DNA of 64,000 nt, taken from the NCBI GenBank assembly GCA_029204225.1, contig CM055101.1:1008987-1072986 (forward strand), in the 5' to 3' direction. This DNA is from Diphasiastrum complanatum. Lineage: Eukaryota > Streptophyta > Lycopodiopsida > Lycopodiales > Lycopodiaceae. Shown piece after piece: positions 57,426-64,000 of this stretch (positions are counted from its first letter, which is position 1; each line of letters begins with the position of its first letter). A program made the translations under genes and the position numbers. Under the pieces are notes generated by a model, which was given only the letters and a program-made list of their open reading frames with translations, was not told where the DNA came from and did no database searches.

Positions 57426-57640
57426 AATGGCGACACCACTCAGATATTGCCCAGAACTACGCATAGAAGAATGGATGGCCATAAGGTTTGTTACCCTCAA
57501 TACACAACATGAGAGTGTGAGCACCAGAGACTTAGCCATTGAAATAGTTAGAGAAGTATGACACTTTTGAATCCGCATTTACTATCGCATAGATAATGTA
57601 TGGGTACTATTGTCCATTACTTTGACTCGACTACGCCAAG
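57426..57640 (+). pseudogene. Domain X copy B, second copy, with two stops
   Basis: MATPLRYCPELRIEEW and LAIEIVREV, then TGA, HF, TGA and IRIYYRIDNVW. It is followed without a gap by Gypsy RT sequence at 57,642, where the segmental duplication also ends. Confidence 0.45.
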
Positions 57641-57641
57641 G

Positions 57642-58745
57642 ATAGAAGCGAGGAATAGAGGTCGACAAAGACAAGGTCGAGGTTATAAGGGATCTACTAA
57701 TACCAATGAATCTACTAGAACTTAGAGCCTTCTTAGGACATGTTGGCTATTACCGAAGATTCATACAGAATCATGTCTCGATAGCTACAGCCCTTACACA
57801 ATTACTTAAGAAACAAGTCATGTACTTGTGGACGCCAGAACAATAGAAAGCATTCGAAGAACTCAAGTAGAAGCTGATTGATGTTCCAATTCTAAGACCA
57901 CTTAATTGGACTATCCTATTTCATAGTTATGTTGATGTGTCAACATTCAATATTGGTGTCTATCTTTGCTAGAAGGACGAACAACCATCCAATATACTAT
58001 ATTAGTTGTCAGCTTAGTTCCTCAGAGAAAATTTATTCGGCAACATAAAGGAAAGCACTTGGCATGATGTTCACTATAAAGAAATTGCGGCATTATTTGC
58101 TGCGTTATGTTTTTAATCTTCCATGTTGATCATTATGCTTTGAAGTATCTTGTGAATAAACCCGATTTATCTAGAAGAATTGCTCGTTGGGTTCTATTGC
58201 TACAAGAGTTCACATTTCAAGTTGAACTTCTTCGAGGAAAATATCATATGAATGCTGATTACCTTTCTCGACTCAACATAGGAAAAATTGAAGACCAATG
58301 AATGATGATTTTCCCAATGAAAATTTATTTGAAATATCATCCATGAATTCCCTGTATTATGATATTATTATTTATCTTAAGGATCAAATATATCTTGAAG
58401 CACATGATTTGGAGAAGAAGAAGAAGTTGCACATTATACGATTATTAACAATCTCTGTACAAGCTTGGTGTAGATAATCAGTTAAGAAGGTGTCTTGAAG
58501 CCGAAGACATTATAAAAGGTATCCGTGCCTTACATTCGAAAGATGTCGGAGGTCACTTTGCCATGGAGGATACTGTTATTAATGTTGCACATGCTACATA
58601 TTGGAATCAAAAGTTACCTTCAGTCGTCTAGGCTTATCGAAACATGGAGAAGATAACGACGAAGCAGATGCCTTACTTTCTTACATATGGTATGCATCCT
58701 ATTCTGCTGATTGAATATATCAAGATATTCATTGAGAAGATTGCA
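57642..58745 (+). pseudogene. Ty3/Gypsy pol fragment: RT end, RNase H, integrase remnant
   Basis: The frame reads GIEVDKDKVEVIRDLLIP, ELRAFLGHVGYYRRFIQNHV and LTQLLKKQVMYLWTPEQ, the RT thumb and connection of a Gypsy pol. Decayed RNase H follows (DHYALKYLVNKPDLS, HMNADYLSRL near 58,250). Integrase begins LHSKDVGGHFAMEDT (58,530) and then jumps to the end of the core, TKQMPYFLTYGMHPILL, so most of the catalytic core is deleted. Stops at 57,844, 57,868 and 57,972 and several frameshifts are present. The catalytic RT part is missing upstream. Confidence 0.88.
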
Positions 58746-58799
58746 TCTCTAGGAGGAGGAAACAAGTTGCTACTTAAAAGGAACAAATCACTTGGGTGA

Positions 58800-59396
58800 A
58801 TGCTTCAGCAATCAACACAAGAAGCTAATGTGTACAAAGCCACCAATAAGGCAATTCAGGCCAAACATGCAGATTTGCAGAAGAATTTTGATTCTTTACA
58901 AGCTGAATACAATAAGGTCAATGCAAAAACGACAACTCTGCAGACCACACTTCAAGAAGAGATAACAAAGCGAATAAAAACGGAAACTATCTTACAATTA
59001 TGTAGCACTGATAGATCGATTCAAATTGATCCCTTGAAGTCACATTATCTCCAAAACTAGATGCTCAAAAAATTTTGAGTCGAGTTTCTTCTACAACTCC
59101 AAAAAAATAAGGCTCTCATCGAAGAAAAACTTGTTGAGTTGAAAGATTTTTTTGCCGACACTATTCAAATCTGTACAAGGCCAGATGCTCATGATGAATA
59201 TCTACAGGCTCTGGAAAAGATTGAAAGTCTTTCAACTCAAATTTGTTTGGGAGTTGCTGATCATCTAGAATATGTCGAAGCATGTATAAAGATCTTTGAT
59301 CTTCAAAAGGAGGTTGTTGACCTGAAGCAACAGATAGAAGACCAAAAGCTTGCTGCAGAACTTCACAAACAGGACGTTGTTGAGTGCCTAAGATAA
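58800..59396 (+). pseudogene. Coiled-coil ORF downstream of Gypsy integrase
   Basis: Two open stretches: 58,800-59,060 (NKAIQAKHADLQKNFDSLQ and AEYNKVNAKTTTLQTTLQEE) and 59,139-59,396 (EYLQALEKIESLSTQI and DLQKEVVDLKQQIEDQKLA). Both show heptad spacing of Leu/Ile with many Gln, Lys and Glu, so coiled coils are likely. A stop at 59,059 and a short shift separate them, so they may be one broken ORF of about 195 codons. It follows the end of integrase, where some Gypsy elements carry an extra ORF. No family recognised. Confidence 0.5.
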
Positions 59397-60601
59397 AATG
59401 ACCAAGAAGAAACCAGTCGAAGGTATGTGCAGAACGCTTTAAAATTTTTTCTGAATGATTCTGAAACTGGAGCCCACATCATCTTGATGTCGAATTTCAA
59501 TGGCATGTGGATTATTTGATGCTACCAGGCACAATAGGCATTGCATTAGAGAACTTGCTAACTATTTGGGAAAAGGAATATTTTCTCTAGATATCGAACC
59601 GACTTATCATTGAACAAAAGGGTTGTCTATGTTGGGCCGTAATCCAAGGTAGATTTCAGGTTTTGCCATTCGGGTCAATTGAATTGTATATAGGTTCCAC
59701 CTCCATGTATGCTTTAGAATACATCCAAATAAAGGAGTATAAATTTTTGAAGCACGATGATATGAAGCGAAAGTTTTGGAGGAGGCATGCTGAATTTAAG
59801 TTGTACTTACCAAAAGTTCTTCGAATATAGATGAATTTGACGATGCAGTTCTTTTGCTGAACATCCATATGGCGTACCCAGAGTTGTATGGTCTGTATAC
59901 CAACTGGGAGCACAACTTTTCTCATGACTTTGCATAGATCAAGCACAATCTACAAGATCGAGACAAAGCTCGTGAATATGAAGCATTTTGTACTTATACA
60001 CATTGGCAGTTCGGAACATTTGCAACAAAGACATTATTTTTTGTTCAAAACTTATTTGTAAAGTATAAGTATGTACAATTTTCATCTTGTTTGTTCAAAC
60101 AAATTACATTACGTAAAGATTGATGAAGATTTTGAACTAAGAGAACAAGTATTTGATGGAACTTTACTTCATGTAAGGTTATCATAATTCAACAATTTAC
60201 CTATCTGCTGATAATCAAGAGCAAAAGAAGACTTATTATTGCTAGAGTGTCAAAGAGATTTAGAATTGGCACAACAATTACATGATGATATGAATACATG
60301 ATATTTTTCCCGAATTCTTCTTGTATATGTTCATGATTATGTCATGTCGAGTTCTCAAATTTGAAAGATGTTTGAAGACAATTTAACTTGATGTTTGTTC
60401 AAACACAATTCGAATCAACCCACTCAAAATATGATTTTGAAATAAAAAGTAAAGGTCATATATTCAACAATTGAATAAATATCTTTACATTTGACCTAAC
60501 GAATATTTAAAAGGTGGATTATTGATGACACGAAAGTATTCTTTTCTAACGAATGAACAATTCTTGAACAGAAGATTATATGTTCACGAGGACGTTTCAC
60601 A
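59397..60601 (+). other. Long 3' region of the Gypsy element, with an unassigned frame
   Basis: Between about 59,590 and 59,830 a plus-strand frame reads RLIIEQKGCLCWAVIQGRF, FGSIELYIGSTSMYALEYI and KRKFWRRHAEFKLYLPKVL. It is not recognised and is broken by stops on both sides. The rest up to the polypurine tract is A-T rich and without genes. Confidence 0.4.
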
Positions 60602-61134
60602 TTTGAGGAGGGGGATATTTGATGCCATGTATTTGCTAAATAACGAATATCTACTCGAATATGGCAATATGCACTCGAATATAAAGATATGCGCTGGACA
60701 ATCATATATTATGAAGAGGCCCATATCATTTTTTGGGATATAATTGTTAAAAACTTTTCTTGCACTAAAGGACAAGACCTCCATTAATGAAACAATGTCT
60801 GGAATAACCTTAATCTGTTGGATTTCAATGCTTGGGCTCAAATTATCTGGTAATAAGCATCCTGAAACACCTTGTATATATTTATTCTTGGAAAAGCACA
60901 ATATTATGAAAGTTCAAATTTCCAGCAAAGGATCAAAAAATTTGGGTTTCGAATTTTTCCAAACCAAGCTTATTTCTTGAACCAATGTCAATCTTTTCAA
61001 AGAGAGATTTTTCGAATTTGTTCGGTTCGGATCTGTTCTAATTTTTTGAGCACCTTCGAACCTGTTTAGTTCAGATCTATTCTAATTTATCTGGGTGTCT
61101 TTGACCCTGGATCCGATCGGATCGGCAATGATTA
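60602..61134 (+). repeat. Gypsy polypurine tract and 3' LTR (end uncertain)
   Basis: TTTGAGGAGGGGGA (60,602-60,615) is followed by 'tatttgatgccatg'; the LTR probably starts at TG 60,620. The first 200 bp match the inverted piece at 43,963-44,160. The end of the LTR was not identified; element C sequence begins at about 61,135. A minus-strand frame of 105 codons in this LTR is a shadow. Confidence 0.6.
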
Positions 61135-62065
61135 GTACCTTCAACATATGGATGATTGAAGTTCTCTCTTTTTTCAAAAAAAAACTTCTATTCAATGATT
61201 TAGGTAATGACTCAGATGAAAATGATTCTTCCTCACTATCATTTACAATGACATCATTCAGAGTACATCCTACTTTGAACTCTTCACATCTTCTCTTCTT
61301 CTTGACTTGTGACTATCTTCCTCACCAAGTCTCATGATAGAACCATTCGATATACTCTCTTTATGAAGACATGTGACTCCACTTGCTGAAAAAATGACTT
61401 TCTTGGACTCATCACAAAAAAATGTTGAAGAACCATCTCCTTTATGAATGCACTTAGCAACACCTTTTTTAATATGCTCAAAGAAATCATTAGCAACAAC
61501 CTTTTCCAAGGAAGAACCTTCACCACCTCCATCGATGAAGTTAGCTCTTTTCTTACCTTTTGCATGCTTGCACTTGCCATGAAGAACCACTGAAGAACCA
61601 TCCTCATAACTAGTCAAGTTAGCACAAAGATGAACATCTCCAAGAAGCATGTTAGATCTTGACCTAGATCTAGCATAAGGAAGCTTGTTAGACTTTGAAT
61701 AAGATCCACCAATCTTATTGATGCTAAACTTCGGAAAGTTGAGACCAATATCCTTTTCCATTCCATCCGTTTTGTTAGCCATAACAAAAGCATCAAGCTT
61801 GCCCCTAGAAACCAAGATTTCTTCCTTATTAATAAAACAAGCATCCCACCAAACTTTACCATGTATTCTTTCTCTATCATTTGACCAACACTTAACAGAT
61901 TCTTTGAAAGTGAAGGAATGTAAAAAACACCATCAAGTCTTGCTTTCCTATTAGTAGAAAGACAAATATGAATTGAACCAGTACCTTCAATCACACCCCC
62001 ACCATTGGCCATGTGTATCACTTTCTTGGCTCCATCATAAGTGACCAAAGAAGTAAAGAACTCCT
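61135..62065 (-). pseudogene. Element C, downstream part: protease scrap plus orphan region
   Basis: Read on the minus strand from 62,065: QEFFTSLVTYDGAKKVIHM and GVFYIPSLSKNLLSVGQM, the second half of a Copia protease region. After a break comes GMEKDIGLNFPKFSINKIGG, then sequence collinear with residues about 262-520 of the element A ORF: RSRSNMLLGD, VVLHGKCKHAKGKKRANFI, SASGVTCLHKESISNGSIM and (near 61,250) VGCTLNDVIVNDSEEESF. The frame shifts at least once. It ends at about 61,135. Unlike A, it keeps a pol remnant between gag and the orphan region. Confidence 0.75.
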
Positions 62066-63482
62066 GGATTTAATAACTCTTGCCTTCAGTACGTGGAAGG
62101 AAGAGAAATGCAAGTTTTACATCACCTTCCAAGGAACCACACACAAGGTGCGTGTGAATGAGGCTGCCCTTGCTGCCATTGGCATAGTGTCTGGTACCCA
62201 AGCCTCACCCAACCATAAGCAAGCTAAACAAGGTATTAAGCCTTACATTGACCTTACAAATGATTTGCATTGGACCAATGACGGCTATCTCCTCAATGCC
62301 ATTACTAAGCCTGCCATACATGCTGTTGCCCAGCTCCTAAATAGTTTTTTGATGGTTGGCAACCTTAGGAAAGACCGCATCACTTCTAAAATCCTACGTA
62401 GGATAGTCGAGTCCTACATCAAGATAGCCAAAGCCCCTCTCGAACCATATAACTGGTTCAAGACTATTACTGGTGAGCTCAAACGAGCCATTAAGAGCAA
62501 TACCAGGTAGGAATTTGCTGCTAGTTCATTGTTATCTCTTCTAGCAGCCTCCCATCTTGAAAACAGAATCCATAGCTTTCACCTAGATTTTGTTCTTTCG
62601 GTTTATGAAGATGCACTGGCCGAGTCATCACACCAAGCCTCGAATTCACATAGTCAACGTCGTCCACATAGCGAGATCGTCATTCCCGACTCGCCTTCCG
62701 TGTCACGACATCGTACTAGGCATACATCGTCAACTGCGCTTCCACCCCCTGCTGTTGTTCACACTAAACTTTCTATTCCCCCTGCCTCTGATGCTTTCCT
62801 CGCCTCTGCTTCCACTCAATGATAGTCTATGACCATTGGGGCTACCATTCTCATCACAACTGCCCAGGCTGCCTCAACCCCACACATAGAAGCTACTTCC
62901 CCAAACACGCAGTACTTTATGGATATGTTAGATGATTCCGACCCCCTTGGGGCCTCCGAAGTTTTTGAAATGCCCCAGAGCCCTGCGCCCTTTGACCTCC
63001 AATCCTCTAGAAGAGGATTCAAACAATTTCATGATACTACTGGTGGTGTTGAAGATTCATGCCAATTATCCCAGCAACCTCAAGATGAAGCTGCACCAGC
63101 CACACTTTGGGTTGAGCAAGTTGTGAAATCACCAAAGTAGTTCGATGCCACAGTGCCAGAAGGCTATGAAGAGGAAGACCTTTTTGAAGAAGAAGAAATT
63201 CTGGCACCTCTTCCACACCAACCAAGGACTGCACCATCAGGTCCTTCTGCTACTACCACCTCCACGTCAGTAGATTCTGGTGATGCTCTCAGTTTGGTCT
63301 CAAGCCTTGCACAAGTGATCCAGTCTATGCTAGAGATAAAAAAACAAAGCCTAAAGCAACCATCAGTGCCTATGAACAAGCTGTCACTCAAGTGTTGGAA
63401 GCCGGACCACAAATCTCAATACCGGTCATGCCACAATTCTTCCCTATGTGCCAAGAGGATGCACCAATGGATACAGGACTAG
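62055..63482 (+). pseudogene. Unrecognised long reading frame (about 475 codons, a few stops)
   Basis: One plus-strand frame runs from about 62,055 to 63,482, interrupted only near 62,508, 62,820 and 63,138. The first part is helical (RVNEAALAAIGIV, HAVAQLLNSFLMVG, LRRIVESYIKIAKAPLEPYN). The rest is Ser/Pro-rich with an acidic patch (EEEDLFEEEEIL). It splits element C, which runs on the minus strand on both sides, so it is part of an inserted sequence. It could be the gag-like or accessory ORF of a plant retroelement; I do not recognise the family and found no inserted-element termini. Confidence 0.5.
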
Positions 63483-63600
63483 ATTCGGGTATGGACTAGG
63501 GCGGAGCTCAAGAAGTTGAAGAATGATAGCCAATTCCACATTCACTGCAAGGGAGTCCATCTTCATCAAGGATCACACCATTATTCAGAAGGCCAATCAG
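63483..63600. other. Junction region between inserted frame and element C
   Basis: Short transition with a T10 run at 63,623 just beyond it. No target duplication was recognised against the other border near 62,065. Confidence 0.35.
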
Positions 63601-64000
63601 TGTCGAGGACCAAATTCAGATTTTTTTTTTGCACCTTTTTAGACTTTGCAGAAGATCCACCAATCTTATTGATGCTAAAAGGTAACTTTGGAAATTTGAG
63701 ACCAATCTCCTTTTCCATTCCATCAGAATTATCTCTCTTTTTGCCAAAAGAAGAAGTCTCACCTTGATCTTGCCCTTTAGACCACTTGCCTTTACCTTTG
63801 CCCTTGAACTTGCCTTTGATGAACATAGCATCCTCTTCATATTGAGATGTCAATGTAGATCCACCTCCTCCTCTTCATTGAAGCCTATACTCCTCATTCA
63901 CCAAGATCTCTTGCAAATCCACAATACTTGGCAAAGTCTTTTGAATAGCAAAACTTTGAACAAAATTAGCATGATCATCCAACAAGCCATTAAGTATAAG
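63601..64000 (-). pseudogene. Element C, upstream part: gag C-terminal region
   Basis: Read on the minus strand from 64,000: LNGLLDDHANFVQSFAIQK and LPSIVDLQEILVNEEYRLQ, then a stop, and KGKFKGKGKGKWSKGQDQG. This matches residues about 150-235 of the element A gag. It is followed by GMEKEIGLKFPKLPFSINK, a segment that recurs at about 61,740 in the downstream part. The zinc knuckle is missing. The gag continues beyond the window edge. Confidence 0.8.

Noticed and set aside
60584-60901. 105-codon minus-strand frame and its relative at 43,963-44,235
   Set aside because: They are opposite-strand readings of the same LTR sequence; conservation is explained by the shared repeat.

Overview
The window is plant nuclear DNA made almost entirely of transposable elements. 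This follows from primer-binding sites of the type TGGTATCAGAGC (initiator Met-tRNA) at four places, Copia gag proteins of the DUF4219/UBN2 type, Ty3/Gypsy integrases, CACTA Tnp2 (DUF4216) fragments, and broken copies of a plant-only ROH1/BPS1-like gene. There is no bacterial-style gene organisation. The species cannot be named from the sequence; a large, repeat-rich land-plant genome fits.

Layout. 0-6.1 kb: a ROH1-like pseudogene with its 5' region, a minus-strand Gypsy integrase, Copia scraps, a second copy of the 5' region and a minus-strand Copia gag. 6.8-13.5 kb: a tandem array of about 1,250-bp units, each holding two reversed Copia gag fragments; the last unit is broken by a GC-rich 1,218-bp probable solo LTR. 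13.5-14.5 kb: an inverted, deleted copy of the 2.6-4.2 kb region. 15.7-22.5 kb: another ROH1-like copy, split by a very young LTR retrotransposon (element A, 16,311-21,866). 23.6-32.1 kb: remains of several Copia families. 33.8-35.2 kb: CACTA and Copia scraps. 35.3-41.1 kb and 51.0-57.6 kb: two copies of a segmental duplication carrying Copia element G and its 3' flank. 44.2-48.5 kb: element B and an internally deleted Copia element (E2). 57.6-61.1 kb: a degraded Gypsy element with extra reading frames. 61.1-64 kb: element C on the minus strand, interrupted by an unrelated plus-strand reading frame.

The main discovery candidate is element A. Its two 647-bp LTRs look identical, it has a 5-bp target duplication, a PBS, a polypurine tract and one intact 1,024-codon ORF. 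The ORF starts as a Copia gag with a zinc knuckle, but all of protease, integrase, RT and RNase H is replaced by about 760 residues that I do not recognise. Parts of that region recur in elements B (44.2 kb) and C (61-64 kb, minus strand), so it belongs to a family and is not random filler. Element B's LTR is related to that of a pol-bearing Copia fragment at 23.9-26.0 kb, which suggests non-autonomous elements mobilised in trans.

Apart from element A's ORF, I see no clearly intact gene. All other coding regions carry stops, frameshifts or deletions, or are short frames of unknown status.
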